DNA of 64,000 nucleotides from Enterobacter cancerogenus. Lineage in GTDB: Bacteria; Pseudomonadota; Gammaproteobacteria; Enterobacterales; Enterobacteriaceae. This document shows positions 32,394 to 42,652 of this stretch, piece after piece (the first letter of the stretch is position 1; the number at the start of each line of letters is the position of its first letter). Below the pieces are notes generated by a model. That model saw nothing but the letters and a program-made list of their open reading frames with translations, ran no database searches and had not been told where the DNA came from. Location of the stretch: NCBI GenBank assembly GCA_000773965.1, contig JRUP01000017.1, forward strand, positions 62,001-126,000, given 5' to 3'. A program made the translations under genes and the position numbers.

Positions 32394-33821
32394 GTGAAGA
32401 GATGGCGTCTGTTTCCCCGATCCCTGCGGCAGTTAGTCTTGATGGCTTTTTTGCTGGTCCTGTTGCCATTGCTGGTGCTGGCGTGGCAAGCCTGGGAAAG
32501 TTTGTCTGCGCTCAGTAATCAGGCCGCAGATACCAATCGCAATACCTTTACCGACGTGCGCCGCAGCGAAGCGATGGCGCGCACGGCGCTCGAGCTGGAA
32601 CGCAGTTATCGTCAATATTGCGTTTTGGGTGATGCCACCTTGCAAAAGCTTTATCAGACGCAGTGGACGCGGTACGGTCAGATGCTCACCAGCCATGCGG
32701 ATAGCCTGCCGGATCTTCCTTCCTTCAAAGCGTTGCAGGCAACCTTGCCGCAGCTCGCCAGCGTGCAGTGCGACAACGGTAACCCAGTGGCAAAAGCCGC
32801 AACGGCCCTCGAACATTTTTCTGATGCCAATGCGCAAATGGTGCAGGCGACGCGTGAAGTGGTATTTTCGCGTGGCTTGCAGCTTCAGCGCGAAATCGCC
32901 GATCGCGGCCAGTTTTTCGGCTGGCAGGCGCTGATTCTGTTTCTGATCAGTCTGGCACTGGTGCTGCTGTTTACCGGCATGATCATCGGCCCGGTTAAAC
33001 GCGTAGAACGGATGATTAACCGACTGGGGCAAGGCAAAGCGCTGGGTGACAGCGTGAGTTTTCGCGGCCCTCGTGAAATCCGCTCACTCGGTCAGCGCAT
33101 CGTGTGGCTGAGCGAGCGCCTAAGTTGGCTGGAAGAGCAGCGACATGAGTTTCTGCGTCATCTCTCACACGAACTGAAAACCCCGCTTGCCAGCTTACGA
33201 GAGGGCACGGAATTATTGGCCGATCAGGTGGCTGGGCCGCTCAATGCGGAACAGCAAGAAGTGGTCGCGATTCTTGATACCAGCAGCCGCCATTTGCAGC
33301 GTCTCATCGAACAACTTTTGGATTACAACCGCAAACTGGCGGATGGCCCCATGGCGCTGGAGCCGGTAGCAATCCATGACATCGTTGATGCGGTCGTTAA
33401 AATCCATTCATTGCCCGCCGGTGCACGTCAGATCACCACCCATGTTGATCTTCAGGTGGCGCACTGTCTGGCAGAGGCAACCTTGCTGCAAAGGGTCATC
33501 GATAACCTCTATTCGAACGCCGTGAACTACGGCAGCGAATCCGGTAACATCTGGCTGCAGAGCCAACAGAAAGGCAACCAGGTGTGGATTGAGGTGGCAA
33601 ACACCGGCACACCGATTCCGGCTGAAGAGCAAGCGATGATTTTTGAGCCCTTTTATCAGGGCAGCCAGCAGCGCAAGGGGCCAGTTAAAGGCAGCGGGCT
33701 GGGGTTAAGCATCGCCAAAGATTGCCTGCGCAGGATGCAGGGCGATTTGCAATTGGTAACGCGCAAGGATGCGGATGTCTGTTTTCGAATCATTTTGACG
33801 ACCAGCGCCGGGAATGCCTGA
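32394..33821 (+). CDS. glrK: Two-component sensor kinase GlrK (QseE)
   Basis: 475 residues, the E. coli length, from a GTG at 32394 with AAGGA about 9 bases upstream; the ATG at 32361 would add 11 unconserved residues. Two membrane helices (about residues 15-35 and 175-200) bracket a periplasmic sensor. HAMP follows, then a dimerisation domain with FLRHLSHELKTPLASLREG (phospho-His) and a HATPase domain with DNLYSNAVNYG and GSGLGLSIAKD. It phosphorylates GlrR. In E. coli it responds to envelope signals and, as QseE, to host-derived cues. Confidence 0.95.
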   Translation: MKRWRLFPRSLRQLVLMAFLLVLLPLLVLAWQAWESLSALSNQAADTNRNTFTDVRRSEAMARTALELERSYRQYCVLGDATLQKLYQTQWTRYGQMLTSHADSLPDLPSFKALQATLPQLASVQCDNGNPVAKAATALEHFSDANAQMVQATREVVFSRGLQLQREIADRGQFFGWQALILFLISLALVLLFTGMIIGPVKRVERMINRLGQGKALGDSVSFRGPREIRSLGQRIVWLSERLSWLEEQRHEFLRHLSHELKTPLASLREGTELLADQVAGPLNAEQQEVVAILDTSSRHLQRLIEQLLDYNRKLADGPMALEPVAIHDIVDAVVKIHSLPAGARQITTHVDLQVAHCLAEATLLQRVIDNLYSNAVNYGSESGNIWLQSQQKGNQVWIEVANTGTPIPAEEQAMIFEPFYQGSQQRKGPVKGSGLGLSIAKDCLRRMQGDLQLVTRKDADVCFRIILTTSAGNA

Positions 33822-33824
33822 TTA

Positions 33825-34496
33825 ATGAAACACACCCTGATTAAACTTTTTAGCTGCGCGTTGGTGGCATTTGGCTTGAGCGCCTGCCAGACACCGTCCA
33901 CGGGCAGCGCGTTACACGATGGCACCAATCTTCCTGAGCCAGAAGTGCGGCTGCCTGATTATCTGGCGACCGATTGTCAAAACGTGTGGAAGATTGAAAC
34001 GCCAACAGCCATGAGCAACCCCCTTTACTGGCAGCGTGCTATCGACTGTGGTGAGCGTTTATCCCCAGCGGAAGCGCGGGCTGAGGCACGACGCTGGCCA
34101 GTACAAGGCTGGTCGCGTGCTTTTAAACAAGGCATTCTGCTGGCAAATGGCAATGTGACGCCCTTTGAGCGCCGTCAGTTCGTCGATACGCTAGACGGTT
34201 ACAGCGCTTCCTATCCAACCTCCGTGCGTCCGTTATTAATGTTGTGGCGTAGCAATCAGGCGGCGCAGCTGGCGTTAAGCGGTGAACGCAGCCGCTATGC
34301 TGCACTCCAGCAAAGCCACGATACTGAGCTGGATAGCCTGCGCCAGCAGCAAACCAAACTGCGTCAATCACTGGAGGATACTCAGCGTAAGCTTGAGCGC
34401 TTAACTGACATCGAACGCCAGCTGTCGTCCCGTAAACCGGCGGACAGCAGCGATACATCGCACGGCGCCAGTGATGCACAAAGTGAGGATCAGTGA
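33825..34496 (+). CDS. qseG: Two-component accessory lipoprotein GlrG (QseG)
   Basis: 223 residues (E. coli 237). The lipobox LSAC gives lipidated C21. The middle is alpha-helical, and a coiled-coil segment (about 160-205, rich in Q/L/R) precedes a disordered tail. In E. coli QseG is an outer-membrane lipoprotein that interacts with the QseE sensor and tunes GlmY levels. It lies between kinase and regulator, four bases from each. Confidence 0.92.
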   Translation: MKHTLIKLFSCALVAFGLSACQTPSTGSALHDGTNLPEPEVRLPDYLATDCQNVWKIETPTAMSNPLYWQRAIDCGERLSPAEARAEARRWPVQGWSRAFKQGILLANGNVTPFERRQFVDTLDGYSASYPTSVRPLLMLWRSNQAAQLALSGERSRYAALQQSHDTELDSLRQQQTKLRQSLEDTQRKLERLTDIERQLSSRKPADSSDTSHGASDAQSEDQ

Positions 34497-34498
34497 CC

Positions 34499-35830
34499 AT
34501 GAAACAGTCTGCACGTTTACTGCTGGTGGATGATGATCCCGGCCTGCTTAAACTGCTTGGCATGCGCTTAAGCAGTGAAGGCTATCAGGTGACCACCGCC
34601 GCAAGTGGCCCGGATGCGCTGCGCCAGTTGCAGAAAGAGAAAGTTGATCTGGTGATCAGCGATCTGCGCATGGATGAAATGGACGGGCTGGCGTTGTTTG
34701 GCGAAATTCAGAAACGCCATGCAGGCTTACCGGTGATCATTCTCACCGCACACGGCTCTATTCCCGATGCAGTTTCTGCCACGCAGCAGGGCGTATTCAG
34801 TTTCCTGACGAAGCCGGTGGATCGTGACGCGCTGTATAAAGCCATTGATGAAGCGTTAGCACAGCGCGCGCCCGTCAGTGATGACACCTGGCGTGAAGCG
34901 GTAGTCACTCGCAATCCACTGATGCTGCGTTTGCTGGATCAAGCGCACATGGTGGCGCAATCCGACGTCAGCGTGTTAATCAATGGCCAGAGCGGTACCG
35001 GAAAAGAAGTGCTGGCTCAGGCGATTCACGCCGCCAGCCCACGCGCAAACAAGCCGTTTATTGCCATCAACTGTGGTGCTTTGCCTGAGCAACTGCTGGA
35101 GTCTGAGCTCTTTGGTCATGCTAAAGGGGCCTTCACCGGTGCAGTGAGTGCGCGAGAAGGGCTGTTCCAGGCGGCGGAGAGCGGCACGCTGTTTCTTGAT
35201 GAAATTGGTGATATGCCGCAGGCGTTGCAGGTCAAACTGCTGCGCGTCTTGCAGGAGCGAAAAGTGCGTCCGCTCGGTAGTAATCGGGATGTGGATATCA
35301 ACGTGCGTATCATCTCGGCCACCCATCGCGATCTGCCCAAAGCGATGGAGAAAAAAAGTTTCCGCGAAGACCTCTATTATCGTCTCAATGTGGTGAACCT
35401 GAAGATTCCCGCACTACATGAACGCGCCGAAGATATTCCGCTATTGGCGAATCATCTGCTGCGCCAGTCGGCTGAACGCCATAAACCTTTCGTGCGCAGC
35501 TTCTCTGTGGATGCGATGAAACGTTTAGTGGGGGCCAGTTGGCCTGGCAACGTGCGGCAGCTGGTCAACGTGATCGAACAGTGTGTCGCGCTGAGCACGT
35601 CTCCGGTGATCAGTGATGCGCTGGTTGAACAGGCGTTAGCGGGTGAAAACACCGCGCTGCCAACCTTTGTCGAGGCGCGTAATCAGTTTGAGCTCAACTA
35701 TCTGCGCAAATTGCTACAGATGACCAAAGGAAATGTCACCAACGCCGCGCGTCTGGCTGGACGTAACCGTACTGAATTCTATAAGCTGCTATCACGCCAT
35801 GAGCTGGACGCCAGTGAATTTAAAGAGTAG
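34499..35830 (+). CDS. glrR: Sigma54-dependent response regulator GlrR (QseF)
   Basis: 443 residues. The ATG at 34499 is preferred over a GTG at 34493 because AGGA lies 9 bases upstream. The receiver domain has the acidic DDD triad near residue 12 and phospho-acceptor D55. The AAA+ domain shows GQSGTGKE (Walker A), GAFTGA (sigma54 contact loop) and LFLDEIGDM (Walker B). A Fis-type HTH ends the protein (GNVTNAARLAGRNRTEFYKLL). It activates glmY, and the binding sites and promoter lie 2.4 kb upstream in this window. Confidence 0.96.
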   Translation: MKQSARLLLVDDDPGLLKLLGMRLSSEGYQVTTAASGPDALRQLQKEKVDLVISDLRMDEMDGLALFGEIQKRHAGLPVIILTAHGSIPDAVSATQQGVFSFLTKPVDRDALYKAIDEALAQRAPVSDDTWREAVVTRNPLMLRLLDQAHMVAQSDVSVLINGQSGTGKEVLAQAIHAASPRANKPFIAINCGALPEQLLESELFGHAKGAFTGAVSAREGLFQAAESGTLFLDEIGDMPQALQVKLLRVLQERKVRPLGSNRDVDINVRIISATHRDLPKAMEKKSFREDLYYRLNVVNLKIPALHERAEDIPLLANHLLRQSAERHKPFVRSFSVDAMKRLVGASWPGNVRQLVNVIEQCVALSTSPVISDALVEQALAGENTALPTFVEARNQFELNYLRKLLQMTKGNVTNAARLAGRNRTEFYKLLSRHELDASEFKE

Positions 35831-35861
35831 CTTGCTGCGGCATATTGATTCATCCATTGAC

Positions 35862-36374
<513 letters not shown>

Positions 36375-36395
36375 GCCCCTTCGTTAGCCTGTTAA

Positions 36396-36422
36396 AAAGC
36401 CTGCATGATGCAGGCTTTTTTG
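36396..36422. terminator. Bidirectional terminator between glnB and hmp
   Basis: AAGCCTGCATGATGCAGGCTT is flanked by A and T tracts, serving the convergent glnB and hmp transcripts. Confidence 0.9.
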
Positions 36423-36423
36423 T

Positions 36424-37608
36424 TTACAGCACTTTGTGCGGGCCAAAAACTTCATAATGGATACGATCGGCACTGATACCGGCATCGACCAGCTGCCGCG
36501 CGACAAACTGCATAAATGGCAGAGGGCCGCAGAGCCAGAACTGGCGGTCGGCCTGATTCAATTGGCTGGAGATGCCTGCGAGGTCCATGAATCCCTGCGC
36601 ATCAAAACGGCCACTGTCCACGCTTTCCGGCTCGCGATACCAGATATGGCTGGTGAAATGTGGCAGGCGTGAACCTGCGGCTTGCACTTCATCCGCGAAA
36701 GCATGCTGTGCACCACATTCGGCCGCATGTAGCCAGTTAACCGCGCCCGCATACTGCTGCTCAGCCAGGCTGGCTAACATTGCCAGCATCGGAGTTTGAC
36801 CCACACCGGCAGAAATCAGCGTGATCGGCGCGGTTCCCTTTGTTTGCAAATAGAAATCACCCGCCGGTGCCGCACATTGCACAATATCACCGACCTTCGC
36901 ATGGGCGTGCAACCAGCCGGAAACGCTGCCGTGTTCCTCGCGTTTCACTGCGATACGATAGGATTTACCGTCAGGTAGATGGGTGAGTGAATACTGGCGA
37001 TGCTGGATATTTTCGCTTCCTTCAGGTCGCAGACTAACGGCCAGATATTGGCCGGGCAGGAAATCGGCGACGGGCTGACCATCGTTAGGTACCAGCTCAA
37101 AACTTTTAATTACTGAGCTTTCAGTGTTGATGGTGCGAATACGGAAGTCACGCGCGCCACGCCAGCCGCCGACTTTCTCTTCTGAGGCGCAATAAATCGC
37201 CTCTTCACGCTGGATAAACACATCCGCCAGCACCCCGTAAGCTTTGCCCCACGCCTGTAAGACGTCATCGCCGGGATTGAGTAACTCTTCGATGGTGGCC
37301 AGCAACGTTTCACCGACTACCGCATATTGCGCGGGCTGAATGTTCAGGCTGGTGTGCTTCTGTGCAATTTTCTCTACCGCCGGCAGCAGCGCCGCCAGGT
37401 TCTCCAGGTTGCTGCCGTACGCGACAATGGCATTAAACAGCGCCTCACGCTGATTGCCACTGCGCTGATTATTCATGTTGAAGACGTTTTTCAGTTCCGG
37501 ATGCTGGGTTAATAAACGCTGATAGAAATGGCCGGTGAGTTGCGGGCCAAGCTGAGCAATAGCGGGCAGGGAAGACTTTACGGTAGCGATAGTTTGCGCA
37601 TCGAGCAT
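36424..37608 (-). CDS. hmp: Flavohemoprotein (nitric oxide dioxygenase) Hmp
   Basis: 394 residues (E. coli 396). The N-terminal globin domain has the proximal His at 85 (KHTSLNI) and the distal Tyr at 29. The FAD-binding domain includes RQYSLTH, and the NAD domain includes [14 protein letters not shown] near residues 265-279. It oxidises NO to nitrate with O2 and NADPH in the cytoplasm. An NsrR-type operator just upstream predicts induction by nitric oxide. It is divergent from glyA. Confidence 0.97.
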   Translation of the reverse strand: MLDAQTIATVKSSLPAIAQLGPQLTGHFYQRLLTQHPELKNVFNMNNQRSGNQREALFNAIVAYGSNLENLAALLPAVEKIAQKHTSLNIQPAQYAVVGETLLATIEELLNPGDDVLQAWGKAYGVLADVFIQREEAIYCASEEKVGGWRGARDFRIRTINTESSVIKSFELVPNDGQPVADFLPGQYLAVSLRPEGSENIQHRQYSLTHLPDGKSYRIAVKREEHGSVSGWLHAHAKVGDIVQCAAPAGDFYLQTKGTAPITLISAGVGQTPMLAMLASLAEQQYAGAVNWLHAAECGAQHAFADEVQAAGSRLPHFTSHIWYREPESVDSGRFDAQGFMDLAGISSQLNQADRQFWLCGPLPFMQFVARQLVDAGISADRIHYEVFGPHKVL

Positions 37609-37632
37609 GGTGAATGCCTCACAGTGAATTTA

Positions 37633-37655
37633 AACATGTATTTTAAATGCATCTT
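37633..37655. promoter_or_regulatory. NsrR operator upstream of hmp
   Basis: On the minus strand AAGATGCATTT-A-AAATACATGTT forms an 11-1-11 near-palindrome matching the NsrR consensus. The position, about 25 bases from the hmp start, suits repression relieved by NO. NsrR itself is a [4Fe-4S] protein. Confidence 0.8.
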
Positions 37656-37815
37656 ATGATCGTTCATCTAGCCTGTAAATCCCCTGTTTTGATTGCGGGT
37701 TAGGTGCTGAAGCTGGAAGCTGGCCCACAAACCTGAAAAATATTCCTCTCCAGCGTGAGCAAATATCGTGATTTACAGGCTTGCAAAAATGCGTAAAAAA
37801 CCCGTTCCAGCGCCG

Positions 37816-37831
37816 TGCCAATCGTTTGCGT
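37816..37831. promoter_or_regulatory. PurR box upstream of glyA
   Basis: TGCCAATCGTTTGCGT matches the PurR consensus on its right half (CGTTTGCGT) and closely resembles the known E. coli glyA site. It would couple one-carbon supply to purine synthesis. Confidence 0.75.
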
Positions 37832-37946
37832 AAAAAGAGGGGATTGGCGCTACCGTCACCTGTCAAAACCGTTTACACTGTTGGCCTTCGCCCCTTGCCG
37901 GGGCCTAAACTGCCGTTAAAAAAGTTAGCTAGTCAGGAGATGCCGG

Positions 37947-39200
37947 ATGTTAAAGCGTGATATGAACATTGCCGATTATGATGCCGAGTTGTGGCAGGCT
38001 ATGGAGCAAGAGAAGGTGCGTCAGGAAGAGCACATCGAACTGATTGCTTCTGAAAACTACACCAGCCCACGCGTTATGCAGGCGCAAGGTTCACAGCTCA
38101 CCAACAAATATGCTGAAGGGTATCCGGGCAAACGCTACTACGGCGGATGTGAATACGTTGATATCGTTGAGCAGCTGGCGATCGATCGCGCGAAAGCGCT
38201 GTTTGGCGCAGACTTTGCCAACGTACAGCCGCACTCTGGCTCACAGGCTAACTTCGCGGTTTACACTGCGCTGCTGCAGCCGGGCGACACCATCCTTGGT
38301 ATGAACCTGGCGCACGGTGGTCACCTGACCCACGGTTCTCCAGTGAACCTGTCTGGCAAACTGTATAACGTGATCCCTTACGGCATCGACGAAACAGGCA
38401 AAATTAACTATGACGAGCTGGCTGAACTGGCTAAAACCCATAAGCCAAAAATGATCGTCGGTGGCTTCTCTGCATACTCTGGCGTGTGCGACTGGGCAAA
38501 AATGCGCGAAATCGCTGATAGCGTGGGCGCTTACCTGTTCGTTGACATGGCGCACGTTGCCGGTCTGATCGCCGCTGATGTGTACCCGAACCCGGTTCCA
38601 CATGCTCACATCGTTACCTCAACCACCCATAAAACCCTCGCGGGTCCACGTGGCGGTTTGATTCTGGCGAAAAACGGCGACGAAGATCTGTACAAAAAAC
38701 TGAACTCCGCGGTGTTCCCGGGCGGTCAGGGTGGTCCATTGATGCACGTAATCGCGGGTAAAGCGGTGGCGTTCAAAGAAGCAATGGAGCCTGAGTTCAA
38801 ATCTTACCAGCAGCAAGTGGCTAAAAACGCCAAAGCAATGGTTGAGGTTCTGCTGGAGCGTGGCTACAACATCGTTTCAGGCGGTACTTATAACCATCTG
38901 TTCCTGATCGATCTGGTGAGCAAAAACCTGACCGGTAAAGAAGCGGATGCTGCGTTGGGCCGCGCCAACATCACCGTGAACAAGAACAGCGTACCAAACG
39001 ATCCGAAGAGCCCGTTTGTGACCTCTGGCGTGCGTATTGGTACTCCAGCAGTCACCCGTCGTGGTTTCAAAGAAGCGGAAGTTCGCGAGCTGGCAGGCTG
39101 GATCGCTGACGTACTGGACAACATCAACGACGAAGCGACCATCGAGCGCACCAAGCAGAAAGTGCTGGATATCTGCGCGCGTCTGCCTGTGTATGCCTGA
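37947..39200 (+). CDS. glyA: Serine hydroxymethyltransferase
   Basis: 417 residues, identical in length to E. coli. It has AGGAG before the ATG, the conserved ENYTSPRV and [13 protein letters not shown] segments, and the PLP lysine in [13 protein letters not shown] (K229). It interconverts serine plus tetrahydrofolate with glycine plus methylene-THF, the main source of one-carbon units. It ends at a strong terminator (39225-39250). Confidence 0.98.
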   Translation: MLKRDMNIADYDAELWQAMEQEKVRQEEHIELIASENYTSPRVMQAQGSQLTNKYAEGYPGKRYYGGCEYVDIVEQLAIDRAKALFGADFANVQPHSGSQANFAVYTALLQPGDTILGMNLAHGGHLTHGSPVNLSGKLYNVIPYGIDETGKINYDELAELAKTHKPKMIVGGFSAYSGVCDWAKMREIADSVGAYLFVDMAHVAGLIAADVYPNPVPHAHIVTSTTHKTLAGPRGGLILAKNGDEDLYKKLNSAVFPGGQGGPLMHVIAGKAVAFKEAMEPEFKSYQQQVAKNAKAMVEVLLERGYNIVSGGTYNHLFLIDLVSKNLTGKEADAALGRANITVNKNSVPNDPKSPFVTSGVRIGTPAVTRRGFKEAEVRELAGWIADVLDNINDEATIERTKQKVLDICARLPVYA

Positions 39201-39224
39201 TCTGGCATAACGCTGATGTGATGA

Positions 39225-39250
39225 AAAGGATGGCGCTGGCCATCCTTTTT
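39225..39250 (+). terminator. glyA terminator
   Basis: AAGGATGG-CGCTGG-CCATCCTT is followed by a run of T residues. Confidence 0.9.
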
Positions 39251-39467
39251 TTATGCGCGCGACCCGTGCTGAATAGAGTAGACACACACCGCACATGAAA
39301 CGTTCACGCAGACCTTGTTATTACGGCGTCTGAGGTACGATTTCCGATACGAAGCCTGTCGCAGAAAAAGCGATTCCCCGACCTTTCATTTCACTTTTGT
39401 TCAAGCCTCTGACAAAGTAGCGGCCCAATGGGCTGCGGGCGCAGCTAACATGCCTGTGGGAGGCAAA

Positions 39468-40604
39468 ATGACCATCGGATCGGCCAGATGGCTGGGACTC
39501 AGCTACTTCACCTACTTCTTCTGTTATGGCATCTACTTACCTTTCTGGAGCGTCTGGCTCAAAGGCATAGGCCTGGATGCTGAAAAAATCGGCTTACTGC
39601 TGGGCTGCGGCATGGTGGCGCGATTCGTCGGTAGCCTGCTGATCGCCTCGCAGGTTAAAAACCCGTCTCAGCTGATTCTGGCGTTGCGGCTGCTGGCATT
39701 GATGACGTGCCTGTTTGCGTTAGGTTTCTGGTTTGGCGGCCAATGGTTATGGCTATTACTGGTCATGGTGGGCTTCAACCTGTTTTTCTCGCCGTTGGTG
39801 CCGCTCAGCGATGCGCTGGCAGCGACCTGGACGCAGCAAATTGGTCTGGCTTATGGCCCGGTGCGGCTATGGGGTTCGCTGGCGTTTGTGATTAGCTCTG
39901 CACTGACCGGCATGTTAGTCAGCGCATGGTCATCGCAGGCGATTTTGGCACTGCTGAGTGTGGGCTTGCTGGCCATGCTTAGCGGCATGATGTTAGTACC
40001 CAAAACCCGGCCACAAGGTGATGCGCGGCAGGGGGCAAGCGGCGGTTGGACGGCGTGGCGCGATATGCTACGGGAGAACGCGGTCTGGCGCTTTATGTTA
40101 TGCGTGACGCTAATGCAGGGGGCACATGCAGCTTATTACAGCTTCAGTGCTATCTGGTGGCAGGAAGCAGGCTATTCCGCATCGGTGATTGGCTATCTAT
40201 GGTCGTTGGGCGTAGTGGCGGAAATCGTCATCTTCGCGCTGAGCAATCGTCTGTTCCGTCGCTGGAGTGCCCGCGACTTGCTGCTGCTTTCTTGCTGCTG
40301 TGCGTTAGTGCGCTGGGTGATGCTGGGATCCAGCACCGCGCTGCCACTGCTCATTGCTGCTCAGATTTTGCATTGTGGCAGCTTCACCGTATGCCATTTG
40401 GCAGCGATGCGCTTTATTGCCGCGCGCAAAGGGGCCGAGGTGATTCGGTTGCAGTCGCTCTACTCTGCACTGGCGATGGGCGGCGGGATTGCCGTGATGA
40501 CGATGATCAGCGGTGTGCTGTTTACCCATTTACAGGGGCATCTGTTCTGGGTGATGGCACTGGTGGCGCTCCCTGCGCTGTTCCTGCGTCCGCGCGCCGC
40601 TTAA
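39468..40604 (+). CDS. hcaT: MFS transporter HcaT (3-phenylpropionate permease family)
   Basis: 378 residues (E. coli 379) with about 12 membrane helices. The ATG at 39468 has GGGAGG seven bases upstream and gives the family N-terminus (ARWLGLSYFTYFF); the longer frame to 39315 is rejected. It is a nucleoside/phenylpropionate-type major facilitator protein. In E. coli it is annotated as a 3-phenylpropionic acid transporter on indirect evidence, and no hca catabolic genes lie nearby, so the substrate is uncertain. It is convergent with csiE with a four-base overlap. Confidence 0.88.
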   Translation: MTIGSARWLGLSYFTYFFCYGIYLPFWSVWLKGIGLDAEKIGLLLGCGMVARFVGSLLIASQVKNPSQLILALRLLALMTCLFALGFWFGGQWLWLLLVMVGFNLFFSPLVPLSDALAATWTQQIGLAYGPVRLWGSLAFVISSALTGMLVSAWSSQAILALLSVGLLAMLSGMMLVPKTRPQGDARQGASGGWTAWRDMLRENAVWRFMLCVTLMQGAHAAYYSFSAIWWQEAGYSASVIGYLWSLGVVAEIVIFALSNRLFRRWSARDLLLLSCCCALVRWVMLGSSTALPLLIAAQILHCGSFTVCHLAAMRFIAARKGAEVIRLQSLYSALAMGGGIAVMTMISGVLFTHLQGHLFWVMALVALPALFLRPRAA

Positions 40605-41869
40605 GCTTCCAGCAGTTGACGAATGCGCTGCTGCTGATGGTAGCTCAGCGGCAGCTCGGCGTGGATCAGCGGCGGTGAAAACAACGGTAACGATGTGGCG
40701 TAGGGTGTGATCACCAGCGCCACGTCACGCGGTGCACCTTCTCGCTGAAAGTGCAGCATATCCTGATAAGTGATGTTGATTGGCAGCAGCGTTATCTCGC
40801 GGATTTGCTGCTCCAGTAATTGTTCCATTGCCGCATCCGCGCCGGTCAACAGCAGTACCTGCTTCTCCTGCAGTGCGCTATCCTGCATCAGCCAGGCACC
40901 GAACAACACTGCCACCAGACTCACTTCCTCCGCGCTGAATTCCGTGCCGAAATCACTGCTAAAGTGGTAGAGCGCGCGTTCGGTGGTGCGCAGTAAACGT
41001 GGATAAAGACGCGCCACGTCCAATGCCACACTGTTATCAATCCCAATGGCAAAGTGACTGCGATCCAGCGCTTGCGCCAGATGCGTGAATAATTGCAACT
41101 TCAGCTCGTGCTGATTTTTGACGCGTGTCTGCGCCAGCTGTTCAAAACGGGCGATTAACGCTTCAACGGCCAGCATGAGCTGCTGCGCCTGGTGGTCTTC
41201 AAGCTGATTCCCATCCGGCGCATGAATCAAACTGAACAGCAGCGTCCAGAAGTCGGTTTCGCTAACGTCCGGCGCTAAATGGCAGCGTTTCTGCCAGTGG
41301 TGAATCACATCATCTGCGGCAGCACGCTCGGTTTTTGTTGCCAGCCATGCCCGCTGTTTTTCATTAAACAGTGCATTTTGCCGTTGGCACAGCGCGTACT
41401 TCATAAAGATTTGCAGGAACAGGCGATCGCGCGGCGTGAAATCGCGGCTTAGTCGCAGACTACAATGTTGAATTAACGCCTGCAGATTGGTTTCATCCCA
41501 CAGCGCCTTTTCGATATTGAGGACTTTCAGGCGCTGACGCAGCACGGGAGCAAAATGTTCGCAGACGAAATCCTGCGACAGGCGCAGCGCGCGTCGCAGC
41601 CAATGGAGCAGGCAGAGCCGCCTGTCCAGTTCCGTCCCGTGTATGCGGAAGCTGCCATCCACCATCTGGTGTAACTCCAGTTGATGGAAGCGCTGTATCT
41701 CATCACCGACATCCGCGATATCCTGTCGGGCAACGGCAGGATCAACACCATTTAACTGGCAGAGCTTTTCAAGCGTTAGCGCGGGAGCAGGCAGAAACAG
41801 CAGCAATAGCAGATGACAACGACGCTGGGCACGGCTGAAGAGTGGTGCAGATGAAGGTGCAGAACTCAT
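40601..41869 (-). CDS. csiE: Stationary-phase inducible protein CsiE
   Basis: 422 residues (E. coli 426). It has a PRD (PTS regulation domain)-like helical region (around FAIGIDNSVALDVARLYPRLL) and a C-terminal PTS IIB-like segment. An N-terminal DNA-binding part cannot be assigned with confidence by eye. In E. coli csiE is sigmaS and cAMP-CRP dependent and of unknown function. The TTG at 41872 could add one residue. It is convergent with hcaT and divergent from the zev pair. Confidence 0.88.
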   Translation of the reverse strand: MSSAPSSAPLFSRAQRRCHLLLLLFLPAPALTLEKLCQLNGVDPAVARQDIADVGDEIQRFHQLELHQMVDGSFRIHGTELDRRLCLLHWLRRALRLSQDFVCEHFAPVLRQRLKVLNIEKALWDETNLQALIQHCSLRLSRDFTPRDRLFLQIFMKYALCQRQNALFNEKQRAWLATKTERAAADDVIHHWQKRCHLAPDVSETDFWTLLFSLIHAPDGNQLEDHQAQQLMLAVEALIARFEQLAQTRVKNQHELKLQLFTHLAQALDRSHFAIGIDNSVALDVARLYPRLLRTTERALYHFSSDFGTEFSAEEVSLVAVLFGAWLMQDSALQEKQVLLLTGADAAMEQLLEQQIREITLLPINITYQDMLHFQREGAPRDVALVITPYATSLPLFSPPLIHAELPLSYHQQQRIRQLLEA

Positions 41870-41989
41870 CAATAGTATTATCCGCGGGTCATTTTTGAGC
41901 TAAGAATAGCTAACTCCACGCGGTAACCCTGCACTTTGTCGTGACTTTTGCTCAGAGCTTTTAGGCGGGTCACAGTTTTTCTGGACCAG

Positions 41990-41995
41990 TATAAT
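41990..41995 (+). promoter_or_regulatory. Candidate -10 box of the zevA promoter
   Basis: A perfect TATAAT lies 16 bases upstream of the Zur-like box, so transcription would start close to the operator. The -35 region is poor. Confidence 0.5.
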
Positions 41996-42005
41996 CTTCA
42001 CTTGA

Positions 42006-42028
42006 GAATTGTTACTTTATAACACATG
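42006..42028. promoter_or_regulatory. Zur-like operator overlapping the zevA start codon
   Basis: GAATTGTTACTTTATAACACATG carries the Zur core TGTTA-N3-TATAACA. It agrees with the enterobacterial consensus (GAAATGTTATANTATAACATTTC) at most positions. Placed from about +3 past the predicted -10, it would block transcription when zinc is plentiful. Confidence 0.75.
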
Positions 42029-42652
42029 AAAATTGCACTCATTCCTTTTACGCTGTTGTTCAGCGCTGCAGCCTGGTCTCATCCGCACAGCTTTATCGAT
42101 ATGAAAAACGAGTTTGTCAGCGAAAACGATCACCTGACAGGCATGAAAATGGTGTGGACCATGGATGAAATTACTTCAGCCGATCTGCTTTACGATGCCG
42201 GCAAAGCGAAACCCGGTGACGTGGTATGGAAAAAGCTGGCGGCGCAGGTGATGGCGAACGTGTTGGGGCAACATTACTTCTCAGAGGTATGGCAGGACAA
42301 AACGCGGGTGAAGTTCCTGAATTTGCCCAAAGAGTACAATTTGTCGCGCAACGGCAACAAAGCAGTGCTGGAGTTTATTGTGCCGTTTGGCGACCCCCAG
42401 TCGTTGAGTGCGAAACAGTATCGTATTCAGACCTTCGACCCAAGCTACTTTGTTGATATGTATTACGATAACCCACAGGCATTAACCATGGACGACGGCG
42501 TAAAAGCACACTGCCAGATAGACTTACATACCCCCAAACCGGATGACTCGCTCAAGCAATACGCGCTGTCGCTGGATAAAGCCGATGCGCCGCCGGAAGA
42601 CATGGATCTCGGCCAGCAATTCGCGCAGACGGTGACCCTGACATGTCATTGA
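42026..42652 (+). CDS. zevA: DUF1007 periplasmic metal-binding protein (ZevA-like)
   Basis: 208 residues. A signal peptide (IPFTLLFSAAAWS) is followed by HPHSFID, so the mature N-terminus probably starts with metal-binding histidines. The rest is a DUF1007 domain. The pair DUF1007 + NicO permease is known in Haemophilus influenzae as ZevAB, needed for zinc uptake. The overlap with the next gene (10 bases) indicates coupling, and a Zur-like box covers the start, so zinc is the likeliest metal. The name is by homology of arrangement. Confidence 0.8.
   Translation: MKIALIPFTLLFSAAAWSHPHSFIDMKNEFVSENDHLTGMKMVWTMDEITSADLLYDAGKAKPGDVVWKKLAAQVMANVLGQHYFSEVWQDKTRVKFLNLPKEYNLSRNGNKAVLEFIVPFGDPQSLSAKQYRIQTFDPSYFVDMYYDNPQALTMDDGVKAHCQIDLHTPKPDDSLKQYALSLDKADAPPEDMDLGQQFAQTVTLTCH

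Larger units (their letters stand above)
37609..37946. other. hmp-glyA divergent regulatory region
   Basis: About 340 bases without a gene. It contains an NsrR operator near hmp, a PurR box toward glyA and, close to glyA, a small hairpin (GCCCCTTGCCGGGGC at about 37889). No small ORF with a good ribosome site was found. Confidence 0.6.
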
